Assembly: GCA_036852015.1 (NCBI GenBank)
Contig: JAANDG010000051.1
Coordinates: 310,001 to 374,000 of the forward strand
Source: Pelodera strongyloides
Lineage: Eukaryota > Nematoda > Chromadorea > Rhabditida > Rhabditidae
Reading direction: 5' to 3'
DNA length: 64,000 nucleotides
The notes beneath the pieces were generated by a model. The model searched no databases and was not told the DNA's origin. It saw only the letters and a program-made list of their open reading frames with translations. The position numbers and the translations under genes are program-made. Every line of letters starts with the position of its first letter. The first letter of the stretch is position 1. This document shows positions 12,917 to 23,800 of the stretch, piece by piece.

Positions 12917-15356
12917 TATTTTCTTTCTCATGTCTTTTTCTCCCTGACAAACCTTTTTAAAACTATGTTCATTTCAGCTAGTCCGTCTCTCGGGTAACAC
13001 GTGGCCTCTTCCTAAGCTGAAGGTTCTCGACCTGACTGGGAACCTGTTTGTTGCACTGGAGACTGCGTCATTCGACAGTCTTCCAAGTCTGCAGTATCTG
13101 AATCTGTCCAACTCGCGGAACCTGAAGAGCGTTCATGTAAGTTTGTGCGTTGTATGGGAAAGAGAGAGACTCGTAGATAGCAAGAGCGATAGATAGAGAG
13201 AGAGGGAGAGAGAGATAGAAAGAGAGAAAATGAGAGACTTGTTGAGCTCTAACCCTATCTTGCTTTGCCTAATCCTGCGAGTGCCCTTAAATTAGCATAC
13301 AAATGCGCATATTAATCAGAATAATACTGTCCCAGGCTCATCCATATTTTGGGGCCTTTTATGGGAGCCGCCATGGCCCCTGATATTTCTCTCGGGTCCC
13401 TCCGGGGCCACTAGCTCAATGACCCAGTACTTAATTACCCTTTATTGCGATAGCGCTCATTAATCACACGATTGCTTAAATTGCATGAATCGGCGAGCAA
13501 ATGTGATTTGAATTTGTCGATGATTTCTGAAAGTAGATGCATAGAGAATTAAATTCGAGGTTACTTTTTTTAAAGCGGGACGGGACGCAGTTTGCGAAAG
13601 ATATACATGTATATCATGTAAATTTCTATGAGATTCTTGGCAATTCCGGGACGGAATCAACCACAGTTGTTCAGGGTGCCATTCGGCTTTAAACTCTATA
13701 AAAAAAACCTGTACTGTATTTCAGATGTCCGCCTTCGTCTCTCTCTACTCTCTGCGTTGGCTGAGTCTCTCGAATTCTCAGCTCTCTGTGCTCTCTCCAA
13801 CCGCTTTTGTGCCTCCTCCTCCACTAACCTACCTGGATCTCTCCAATAACCAGCTGTACTCTCTGCCTCCTACCGCTCTACCGTGGAGTAGACTTCCGAG
13901 ACTTCAACTTGAGCAGAACCCATGGGAATGCGACTGTCAGCTGAGAGCACTGGAACTACCTATTGGGAAAGCGGTAAGAATATGCTAATTATCCTAATTG
14001 CCTAATTGCATAGGCTACAATTAGTCCCAAGCTCAGGCACAGGCTTCTCCTGAGGAATATGCTATGCAAATGCGCAGAGCTACTCTCACAACGTTCTTAT
14101 ATGAGTAGAGCACAGCAATATGACACTTATTAAAGCAAAATACTGGCCGGTTTTTTGAAACGCATCACGTACACCAGAATTCTTATGGAGGCTATGCAAA
14201 TGATCATAAATTAGAATAAAAAATCGAGCTAAATTCGAGTAAATTGGCATAAATACGCAAGAATCAGTTGTGCACGATGCGTTTCAAAAACCGGTAGGTA
14301 TTTCGCTTTAATTCATGACATTACTTCTGAACTATTGTAAATCATAAATTTTTAAATAATTATACTTGCAGGTTTGTGCCGGTCCCGAGAATGTAGCTGG
14401 TGATTTCGTGCATACTTTGTCGAAGTGTTCACCCTTGCAAGGGATGCTGCTGCCACTACTTCTGGGCGTTATACTTTTAATCCTAACGATCGTCACGCTG
14501 CTGCTATCGTTGAGGTTGGTGCTTAAAATAATCTTACCTTTAAAGCGAAATATCGGCCGGTTTTTGAAACACATCGAGTACACCATAATTCGGCACAAAC
14601 GGCACAAACCTTATGCAGCTTATGCAAATGAACATAAATTAGAATAAAAAGAATCGAGCTAAATTCGAGAAAATCAGCATAAATACGTAACAGTTCAGTT
14701 GACCACGGTGAGTTTCAAAAACCGGCCGGTATTTCGCTTTAAAAACATCGGAATTGTATACAATGGGGCCTTGTAGCTATTGGAAAATTCACTTATACAT
14801 GGAGCTGACCAAGATAGAAATTATTACAATTGTAGCCATTATAACACTGTATGATTTCCATTGACTCTAGAAATAAATCAATAAATATTATTGATTTTCC
14901 AGTCGACCACGACGCAACCGAAAGAGTTCCGACCCTCTACTTCAAACTTCCTCTTCCGTCCTCGTCTCTCATGAAAAGAACGGTTTCGATCGTCCTTTCC
15001 TGTCTCCATCTTCTCTCAACTCCCCTCGATCACCACAGTCTCTCGAGTCACACTATGAGAGTCCGAGTACTGCACCATTTCTACCGTACGCTCCGTCATT
15101 TCGGGTATACGGTGGCTCGCAGGCGGTCTACGGTGCCCACGGAGTCTACGGCGGCGCGCACGCGGTATATGTACCGCAGAACTTACCGCCAGCACCACAA
15201 GTCTTACCTCCGGTAATGGACGCAGATGGAAACTATATAGCGCCATCCACATTTGCAAATACCTATCAAAATAAGTATGATAAAAAGTATGAAAATGAGT
15301 ACGATAATAAGTATAAGGTATTGACACAGTACCCAGTGCCAATTACACAATTGTAA
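3609..15356 (+). CDS. LRR type I transmembrane protein, 8 exons, 587 aa
   Basis: Exons: 3609-3834, 9302-9453, 10904-11149, 12702-12836, 12978-13136, 13725-13973, 14372-14514, 14903-15356. They total 1764 nt with matching phases and GT/AG boundaries throughout. Signal peptide about 1-22; a cysteine cap (CQMGCRC...DC) about 23-40; roughly a dozen 24-residue leucine-rich repeats (LxxLxLSxNxL) from 55 to 370; an LRRCT cap starting NPWECDC at 371 and ending near C409; one membrane helix about 415-436; and a 150-residue cytoplasmic tail. The tail is basic, then S/P-rich, then has VYG repeats and a tyrosine-rich KYD/KYE/EYD run before the C terminus. Family knowledge: surface LRR proteins of this layout act in adhesion or receptor signalling. 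The ligand is unknown. The ATG lies five bases after TTTTCAG, suggesting SL trans-splicing. Introns 6 and 7 each hold a T1 MITE. Orthology to a named nematode gene not established. Confidence 0.9.
4525..4597 (-). tRNA. tRNA-Arg (anticodon UCG)
   Basis: On the minus strand the sequence starts GACCGTG and ends CACGGTC plus a discriminator G, giving a perfect 7-bp acceptor stem over 73 nt. The anticodon stem CGGA/TCCG encloses loop CTTCGGA with anticodon TCG (reads CGA). The B box is GGTTCGAGTCC and the D arm TAATGGATAAGGC. It lies in antisense orientation within the first intron of the LRR gene. No intron. Confidence 0.95.
4990..5165. repeat. T2-type palindromic element (degenerate)
   Basis: The left end resembles TTTAAAGCGACATTGCACGTGG and the right end reads CGTTTCAAAACTACGTGCCAT. 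The shared outer motif (GCACGTGG...CCACGTGC) matches other T2 copies at about 5810, 16005, 24395, 27655, 28053 and 37771. An internal ATGCAAATT is common to the family. Confidence 0.55.
5811..5900. repeat. T2-type element, left half only
   Basis: Begins CTTTAAAGCGGTATGGCACGTG and continues with the family's CATGTATTATATGCAAATTCATG interior. No matching right arm is visible, so the copy is truncated or decayed. Confidence 0.5.
6358..6408 (-). pseudogene. tRNA-Arg pseudogene (3' half)
   Basis: The minus strand contains GAAGCTTGCAGGTTC and GTCCTGTCATGGTCG, matching the anticodon 3' side, B box and 3' acceptor strand of tRNA-Arg at 4525-4597 with several substitutions. The 5' half is replaced by unrelated sequence. 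The bases flanking the 3' end (TGCAAAAA..TTCGACC on the + strand) also resemble those beside the intact gene, so a duplicated segment is likely. Confidence 0.65.
6795..6882 (-). pseudogene. tRNA-like sequence, probably a degenerate tRNA or tRNA-derived SINE head
   Basis: The minus strand reads CCCCGGTGGCCAAGTGGCTA (A-box-like) followed about 45 bases later by a perfect B box GGTTCGATTCC and a GGGGG 3' strand. The acceptor stem pairs CCCC with GGGG, but the T stem has mismatches and no clear anticodon arm forms. Confidence 0.5.
9499..9660. repeat. CT microsatellite, about 160 bp
   Basis: Long interrupted (CT)n run starting about 45 bases after the donor of LRR exon 2. Confidence 0.95.
9925..10094. 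mobile_element. T1 MITE copy 1
   Basis: The right end (CCGGCAGGTATTTCGCT, then TTAA) is complementary to a diverged left end (ATCGAAACACCAGCCGG). The interior TTATGCAAATGACCAT matches other T1 copies. Lies in intron 2 of the LRR gene. Confidence 0.7.
10715..10885 (-). repeat. Dispersed repeat with an (AAAT)n-like tail (copy 1)
   Basis: Reverse complement of 45840-46031. Shared blocks are GCAAATATTT..., CCCGATTGCTAATCGACTAC, ATCATATTATTTGATGCAC and GTTATTTAATAAATAAA. The terminal TTTATTAAAT-rich tail suggests the 3' end of a retroposed element. It ends about 18 bases before the 3' splice site of LRR exon 3. Confidence 0.65.
14134..14307. mobile_element. T1 MITE copy 2
   Basis: Flanked by TTAA at 14130-14133 and 14308-14311. 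Left end AGCAAAATACTGGCCGG, right end complementary (CCGGTAGGTATTTCGCT). In intron 6 of the LRR gene. Confidence 0.85.
14544..14738. mobile_element. T1 MITE copy 3
   Basis: Flanked by TTAA on both sides (14540-14543, 14739-14742). Terminal inverted repeat AGCGAAATATCGGCCGG / CCGGCCGGTATTTCGCT. In intron 7 of the LRR gene, so adjacent introns carry copies of one family. Confidence 0.88.
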
Positions 15357-16404
15357 GAAGGGTTTTGAATTTTGATGAATGGTAGAATTTATGCTACCCC
15401 CTTGCTAAGAAGTCTGGAAATGCTTGAGTTTCTACCAAGTGTTCAAGATGGCGAAATCCGAAAAGAAGCAGGAAAATACCAGTTCGACGTGCATTGGAAA
15501 ATTTCCTTATATCAGTATTTTGAAGTTCAATATTTCGCCTGCACCTTGAACTATATTTCGACCAACTTCGTTTCGGATGTCGGCATCTCGGAGTGTCGGA
15601 CACTATCTTGTGTAGATTTAACTACTCAGACTGCCCCAAAGTCCTACTAATACACCGGTGTAATATTGCATTGCTCTACTATAATTCAGTCTTTCTCGTA
15701 ACCTTGTATCCGGCCAATGAATTGATATATACATATTATATTACTCTAAACGTATTCAGTTCGAAAATACAACATCGTTTAGTTTTCATGCAACGTTTCG
15801 GGAATCTTTCTTACTTTGGAGCGTAACGTGAAAGATAGACAAACTTTGCTGATTTAGAGGAAAATTATTAAAGTGATATTGCTTCCGAAACGTTGTACCC
15901 CAACCAGATTCTCAATAGTTCAATACGTGGTATAACACAAGGGTCTTCGGTATTAGTGTAGTTTTTGAATACTTTCTTGCCAGTTTCCGATTGTGTGTTA
16001 TAGTCTTTAAAGTGGTAGGGCACGTGGTTTGTAAAGCATATATAGAGCAGTTCCATGTAACGGTAAGTAGTCCAACATATGCTTCGCAAACCATGTGCCA
16101 TGTTACTTAATCTTTGTAACGTAGAACGAGCTTATTGTAGTTCACTTGTCACTTCAGTTACTTTGTATAAACTTGCCACACTTTGATTGGGGTTGTTTTA
16201 ATACAAATAATAATTACCATATGCAAATTTTCAGTATCCCTGTGATATCGTGGTCCTAGCATTTGATTGTGCTCTTTCATGTTGTTTTATGTTATTAATG
16301 TAAGTAGAAATAAAAAGTAAAAAAATTGTGTTTATAATCTTTGCGTCTTTGCCTGCGTTACAGTTACGATGCATACAACTAAACGGCTACTCACGAAGTA
16401 TTAA
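15357..16404. other. Intergenic region between convergent genes
   Basis: Lies downstream of the LRR stop. No supportable gene. It holds a degenerate T2 element at about 16003-16110 (ends GGGCACGTGGTTTG and AAACCATGTGCC). The 3' UTR and polyadenylation site of the LRR gene must lie here; I could not fix them. Confidence 0.45.
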
Positions 16405-16792
16405 AGGGACAGGCCCATCAAAATAAACCTATATTTACGATACGTTCATAATGACTATCAAGCATTTTTATTCAATATATACAAACTAAATTTCACCATT
16501 GTTCGCCCTAGACAACTTTTTTTCCAATGCGCTCTGCTCAAATGTATACCATAAAACTGCAGATTTCAAAGCTATATATGCTAATTTTAATCGCATTATA
16601 ATTTCACGATAAATTTGCATTGACGACAAGTTATTTGCGGCTCTACGGTATACATTTGAGCAGAGCGCATCGGAAAAAAGTTTTCAATGGCAAATAAATG
16701 TGAAATTTAGTTTGTATATATTGTAATAAAAATGCTTGATAGTCACTATGGACGTATCGTAAATATAGGTTTACTTTAATGGGCCTGTCCCT
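16405..16792. mobile_element. T4 MITE, 388 bp palindromic element
   Basis: Flanked by TTAA at 16401-16404 and 16793-16796. Ends AGGGACAGGCCCAT / ATGGGCCTGTCCCT. The arms continue to pair (ATATTTACGATACGT..., AGCATTTTTA...) nearly to the centre, so the whole element can fold as one hairpin. Confidence 0.9.
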
Positions 16793-17845
16793 TTAACATA
16801 CAAATTTAAAAATATTATATTATCATACTAATAAAAGTTTGATAAAAATTAGCATACAAAGCAGCAGCCGTACATTATTCTGTCGTTGGTTGTAGGTGCT
16901 CATTTTCTACTGAGCCGAGAATTACAAAAAAAAATAAATAATTAAAGGTATCTTTTATCAAAGCAAAGATATAAAACACATGCAACAAACAGCGGGTATA
17001 TTTCTGAATAATAATAAAAATGTCAAAAAGTATATTTGTTACTATATCGGTTCATAGTACTCTGTATGGGTTATGGCATTTAGAAACGTTACTTATCAGT
17101 GATAAATGCTACGAAGCAAAATTACGAAACCACACTGCAGAAGTTAAGTGGTAATCAACGTGGTCAACGTGCTAATTATTATGAAATGGTGGATAATTAG
17201 AATTCAAATTGGGGCTAATTATGACTGTGAGGTGAACTGATGGTGATGGAATGTGTATAGTTGCATCACATTTTGATTGATATGAAACAATGAAAAGTAA
17301 GAAAATAATTGGCATAGAAAAAAAATGCCACAAAATGTTGAAATCAGACGCTTTAATTTTTTTGTTTGTTTTCGTATCATCAATAACTATATAATTATTA
17401 ATGCGATTAACATAACATAAGGGATATATATACCTAATTATGAAAATGCACCGACTGATACAACATCTCTCTGGTGTAAAACTCTGTGAAACTTTGATGG
17501 TGCGTGGCAAAAACAAGCAAACAGTTTGCTCGCTCAGCAGCCTTCGCCAAACTCACGCCAGTTCATCGCGAGTAAAAGTATCCTACCGCGCGAACATTTT
17601 TATCTGTAAAGATTTTCGCATTGTCGTACAGTTCTCGCGGTAGGCTCCAGCGCCATGTTTTTGCCGCGCACCACACGAGTTTCATCATTGTTTATGTGTT
17701 TTGCTCAAATCGAATCAATCATACCTACAGTAACAGGAAAGGAGTTTGGAAAAAATCGATATTCTCAAGTCAAAGTATTCTTCTAATCCGGGAGATCAAA
17801 ATAGTGGCAGTCCGAGTTCTCTAGCTTCTCTCTGTGTCTCCGTCT

Positions 17846-20800
17846 CTACAATCTTCTGAATCTGCGACGCATCTTTCTCATCTTGAATCGTCTGCGTCTC
17901 TTCGCTCCCTTGCCCCAAGCACCTGTAAAATATAGTATGCTAATTGTATATGCAAATTTGGGTACTACAATTCTGAATAAATTGTGTATAAGACAAAAAA
18001 AAGAAAGAAAACCACACAATATTTCATGCATATGCAGAATGTAGGCTCAATTACTGCAAGCAGCCATTCTAGTGGAGCTTGCGTGCTGCTAAATAAAAGG
18101 AAAATGATAATACAGAAAAAACGATAAGCACAAAAAAGTCTGAGACCTGAATTGCGCGTGTTTTCGAAACCTAAACATATGTAATTTTACTACAATTCAT
18201 AAAACTAAAAGAGGAATATTTGGATTGTTGCGACAACGTTTTGGGGTGTTTACCGCAAACAGTTCGCTTCCAGTGTGCGCGCATACTCCTGTGCGAATAT
18301 GCTGCGTCGCTCCGCTCATAGGTTCACAGTGTTGCTCCAAAGTATGTAGTAAACTTACAAAAAGTGCACAGAGCCTATGTCTAATGGTAAGAAAGATTTC
18401 TAGGGCCTATGTCTTTATGGTAAGGATGGTAAGAAAGAAAGATGTCTCCAACCCACCAATGATGAAGCTCTCGATCTCGCAGTGGTTCTCGCCGCGAAGT
18501 ATCCTGAAGTAACCGTCCTCGCCCCAGTCCTCGCCCCAAGAGTTGGCGCAGAGCCAATATTTGATTTCCCGCCCGGTGGAATCGTCAATACCCCAGCTGA
18601 AAAATTAATATTATAACTTATTTGAATAGCTAATAAGTATCCCAAAAATTTGGTGTGATTCTGTCAATACGACCGTATTTCTGCACCAAACCTGCATATA
18701 TAAAATGAAAAAGTAAAAAATATTCTCGTGTAGTTCCAAGATATGGTAAGTTTTCAGCATACTTGCAATTCCCATAATAAAATGCAATTGTGACTGAATT
18801 TTCATCCTAACTGGTCCCTGTGACCCTGTGCGAAATATGGGGAAAAAAAGCACCCTGGTATAAATTTTCTGAATAGGAACGGGGGGGGGGGGGGGGGGGG
18901 GGGGGGGTATCTCTTCTCTTCATCGAACCCCCACAGGAGACCACCTTCCAATTTTTTTTTTACTTTTTGACCTTCGCAAAATTTCTAGATGAACTGATAA
19001 TATGGATGTGAATTAGACTGGGTGGACCTAGCCTGAAGACATATCATGTATATATATATATTTGTCATCTGGAACTCTCGTCCACACTGTCACTACGGGA
19101 CAAGACTTGGAACACTGCATGGTATTATTTAATTAATTAATAGTAAATTAAATATTTACCCAATAATCCTGACAGAGTGATATCCTTCACCCACATATGA
19201 TTCACCCTTTTCGCGTGCTAGTTCAGTGTGTTGGTAGACTCCGCCGCTGGAAGAATATATGGTTAAATGTAGAATACACTCGGACACCGTTAAGCAATAT
19301 TGGACACTGTCTGACAACGTTAGACACAAAGTTTGCGAAATGGGCCCTAGCCTGAAGACATATTTTGTCATTTGGAACTTCTCGTTTACTCTTCTTAGGA
19401 CCTCTGAGAAGTCCGAGGCTCTGAGAACCAAGGCATATGCTTTGGACAGTATTTTGAACCACTGCTACAGATGAATAACGGAGCATAATATACCGTTGTA
19501 AAGATCTAAGAGATATCGTCTATAAGCGTGGTGCTGAGCTAGTCCTTACCCGTATATGAAGAAGTCCTCGTGAACCAGGAACGTGGCCTGCACAGGTCCA
19601 TTTGTTACAATTTCGGTCATAATATCCTCCTCGCGGCTCGATACCCTAGAATTCTTGCTTCTTTTTTTTCTTTAACACGAAATTCGAATTTAAAGCAGTA
19701 CAACGACCAGTTTTTGAAACGCATGAAGGACAAATGCACTACGTATTTATAAGAAAAACGGGCACAGAACATGTGCGCAGCGGCTCAGCCTTCACCAGAT
19801 TTTCGACGCGCGACGTTTTTGCTCCGCACAACATTTTCTCGCCGCGCGGCATACTCGCGCAAGATTCGCGCCACTTCTTCTCTGATATCAACCTACCGAT
19901 ATGGTGGTGTCATCTTGTACACCGTAGCATCGGCTCCGACATCGGCCGGGCATGTCAACCTCACTCTGTTCTTGTAATGAGCTTTTGGAATCAGACAAGT
20001 GCCAGGCTCCCGGGTAACTCCGCTCTCGTATGGGTAACACTCCTCGGAAACGACTCTGAAAAGTTTGTTCTTTTATGTACAAAGAATTTATGTGTACAAA
20101 GCATCCACAAAAAAAAATAATGTCGCGAAGTTCTGGCGCTGAGTTTGAGCACATATCCATTATTTATATCCACAAGGAACGGAGCTATGTAACTTTTTGT
20201 ACTGCACACAACAAGCTAGAAATAAGTTGCGTAGCCACTGCAAAATACATGCACATCTTGCATCCCAATAGCAAGTGTGCCGCACGAGCGCCAACCTTAG
20301 CGTTGAATGCGCGTACTGGTAAGGATGTCTTTCAGTCAATACACTCCTTAGGTTCCCCCAATCCCTTAGCTATCATAAGTTGTAACTTGCACAATTTAGT
20401 ATTATTTCCACCTCGCTTGATTGCTATTGAAAAGTTTGAAAGAGCGGAAAACCGCAATTACATTTTTATCACACTCTACAAGTAATAATTTCCGCTTGAA
20501 CCGTTTCAAGTGAAAGTTATAAAGTTGCTCATTCGTTAGGGAATGGAGGAGGAGAGATAATGCTGAAATGAGAGGGACGAGAGATGAAAATAACACTTAT
20601 AGACAGGGAAATAAGGGTTGAGAAGAAGAGAACAAGAGTTTCGGAAGATGAACGTGTTCAGAAGAGAGACTTGAGGGATGAAAAACGAGAAACCTAGAAA
20701 ACTGAAAGAAACGAGAAAAGGAGGGGAATAATCATAATTTTTACTCGGGGAATTCCAAAAACAACATCGTTTCACTGCACCGTGGCGTGAAAATGCCCAT

Positions 20801-23800
20801 AAACTTGTAATTGTACTGTTTTCCTCCCGCGCGAGTATAATGTCTTGAAAACGACGAAAATGGCCAAGAGCCGGCCTTTTGCGCGCCGTTTTTAAACCTT
20901 TTTACCGCCACTTTTACGCCGCTGAAGCGCCAACTTTCATGTTATGGACCACCGGCATAGGGATTCACATAGGTGCACACATATAGGAATTTTTTCAAAT
21001 ATAGAATTTTTATTGCAAAATATGTTTCTTTATGTTCAACCCCCAATTCAAAACATATTATAAGAGGAATCGTTTCAATTTCCGCACCTACTAATCATAA
21101 CCTATATTATATCTCTCTATCGCTCTCGCTGTCTCTGTCTCCCTCCCTTCTTATATATCTCCCTCTCTCCCTCCCTCTATTTCTCTCATTCTCTAACTAT
21201 CTATGCCCTCGTCTTGGCAGGACATATTTTGGTGATTTGCATTCGGAACGGGAGCGCATCACTATCATTTTCGCATAATTTGCATATCACAAGGTGATTA
21301 TATCACACGCTAGAGTGGATACCGACAAAGGACAATTATTGATTAAGGAAGCTCAAGTTTAGAATAATTGAATGGGAAAATAGAAAGTGTATTGCCAATT
21401 TCACAGAAAAACGAAATGATTGCCGAAACCACAGAAAAACCGCCGTTGGCCCGTAATTGGTGACTGGTTCGTGAACATTTGATGATGGTTTTCGATGAAA
21501 CCAAATTTGCAGGTCCACGAAAAAAACCAGTGAACCGCCACCAAGTGGGTTCACTCATTTCCTATGTTGTGCGCTACTACTAACAATAAGTAAAGAGTGA
21601 AAGCCAATACGGTATTATCAGGTTCAATTACAGTATGCAGCTACAATACATCGTTTTATGGTTGCATAGAAACATGGACCGCGGAACTAAGGCACATTAC
21701 CAAATAGAAGAAATACATATATCCCACAAATTCGCTATGAAAGGCATTATACTGTATACATACGCAGATAAAAAAAGAGTAAAATGGAAAGAAAAAAAAC
21801 TATAAATATTTACCCGAGTTTTCTGATATACCACCAAGCACGATCCAAGTAGCCACCCTCGCATCCACGTTGTCTGTAATTAGAAAGAAATACAAAAATT
21901 CAACTAAAACACGGTTATTAACTACAGCCATATCCATATTAGCTTAATTGTAAAAATGGTATCCTCACATGTGCCGATGCACAAAAAATATTGAAATCCC
22001 TTTTTACTCTGTGTTTAAAGGGTCAGGCCCATTTCAAGTGACCCCTATTTTTGATGTTTCCGTGTGATTCTCCATGTCAAATATAGTAGGATACGATATT
22101 TTTCTAATTTTCAAACGCAAAATTCACGCGGCATTCAGCAATTTACCGTAGCCAGTCATACCCAACTATCTATCGCACTTGTCACGCCCCTTCGCGCTAA
22201 TTGGGCAATATGCTCTATTGGGCGTGGCAATTGCGACATTGGCCAATCAGCGCGAATGGGCGTGCCAACTGCGATAGATAGTTGGGTATGACTGGCCATG
22301 ATAAATAACAACATTTATTACGACAACAATGTATCGCGCAAGTTTTGACAATATAAGGCCACTAACAGCGAATAAATGGATAACAATAAAAATAAAAAAA
22401 CAGATGAAAATACACTACAAAAACTAAAATAAGTGACATTTGTTTCAAAAAATTTACAGGAATAAAGCAGCATTTTTCTCAATCATAAGGGAAGTTCTAT
22501 GCAAAAAGGAATGTCTACGAACGTTTTTAGTTACTCTAGGGATACATATTTTGACACGACCACGTCGAGAGGACAGATTAGAATGTCTGAATTTGTACAA
22601 TGAACGTAAGTGGGGGCCACATTTGCCAGCCAATATTTTGCTGAATAGTCTGTGAATTTTGCGCTTGAAAACTAGAAAAACATGGAGAATTCAAAAATAG
22701 TGTTCATTTGAAATGGGCCTGACCCTCTAAGCCTAAACTTAAACAGCCTAATTGTTAGCCCGATCCTAACAAGCCTCGACGAAAAGAAGCTAATACCCAC
22801 CTATGTTGATTGCATGAGAGAAGTTGCTGTGAAGAAACAGACGAATTGATGCGACCATCAGAAATAATCGATAATCTAAACACAGATCATAATACATTTT
22901 TGATAATTGTTCCTTTTCCCATAAAAAACATAATCTACAAAGGACATGAACCAGTTAGTTGAAAGTATTACAAAAACAATCCGTGACGGCCAATGTTAGG
23001 AATTAACTCTGTTATCAATGATATATACACAACGTAGATGAAAAACGAAGTAACTTGGCGTAACTATTTCAAGTTACTTACCGATCTGCAGAAATAGTTG
23101 TAGTGCTGACGGCCCAAGAGCTACCACAATCGCCTTGATCCTAAACTTGAAAGGATTGCAGCAAACGCGACGACAGCGCGCCAAATGAGCGCCACGAGAA
23201 CGCCACACGTACGCCAACTGATCTATTACATCGTACGCGCGCACCCCGCGCACACGCGCGCCTTTAACGCGCGCTCCCCGTGCACACAAGACGAAATAAG
23301 GTGTCGTCGCTATATGCACGGCGGGAATTTTGCGTGATGGGATGGGTGTAGTTCAATTTTTTTTTTAAATTAATGTTACATAGTTCAGTATATCGTATAT
23401 GTCAAAAAAGTAACAAACCTTAACCGGATGAATAAAACCTGGCCATTTCTCCCTGGCGTCGAACTCCTCAGGTAGTTCCCTCTGCTTGATAATGATCTCG
23501 TTCATATTCTGCACCGATTGTTCTGGGAAGAGAGTACCCAGACGGAACTGAAAATTTAAAGCGGTATATCAGATAGAGATAGTCTCTATTTGTATCTATC
23601 TATTCCTATACGCAGTGGTACTGTCCTACTTGGCTTGTCATTGATACTACATGTAAAGTATGCCAACCAACATGATACGCTATTCATGAATAGTATACGA
23701 AAGAAAAAGTTAAAAATTTTCACACCTTGATGCCGTGTTCCAGCGTTTTGCCCCAAAACTGTGTGTAATTGCGGGGAGTCCATCTGAAAAGTTGTAGAAT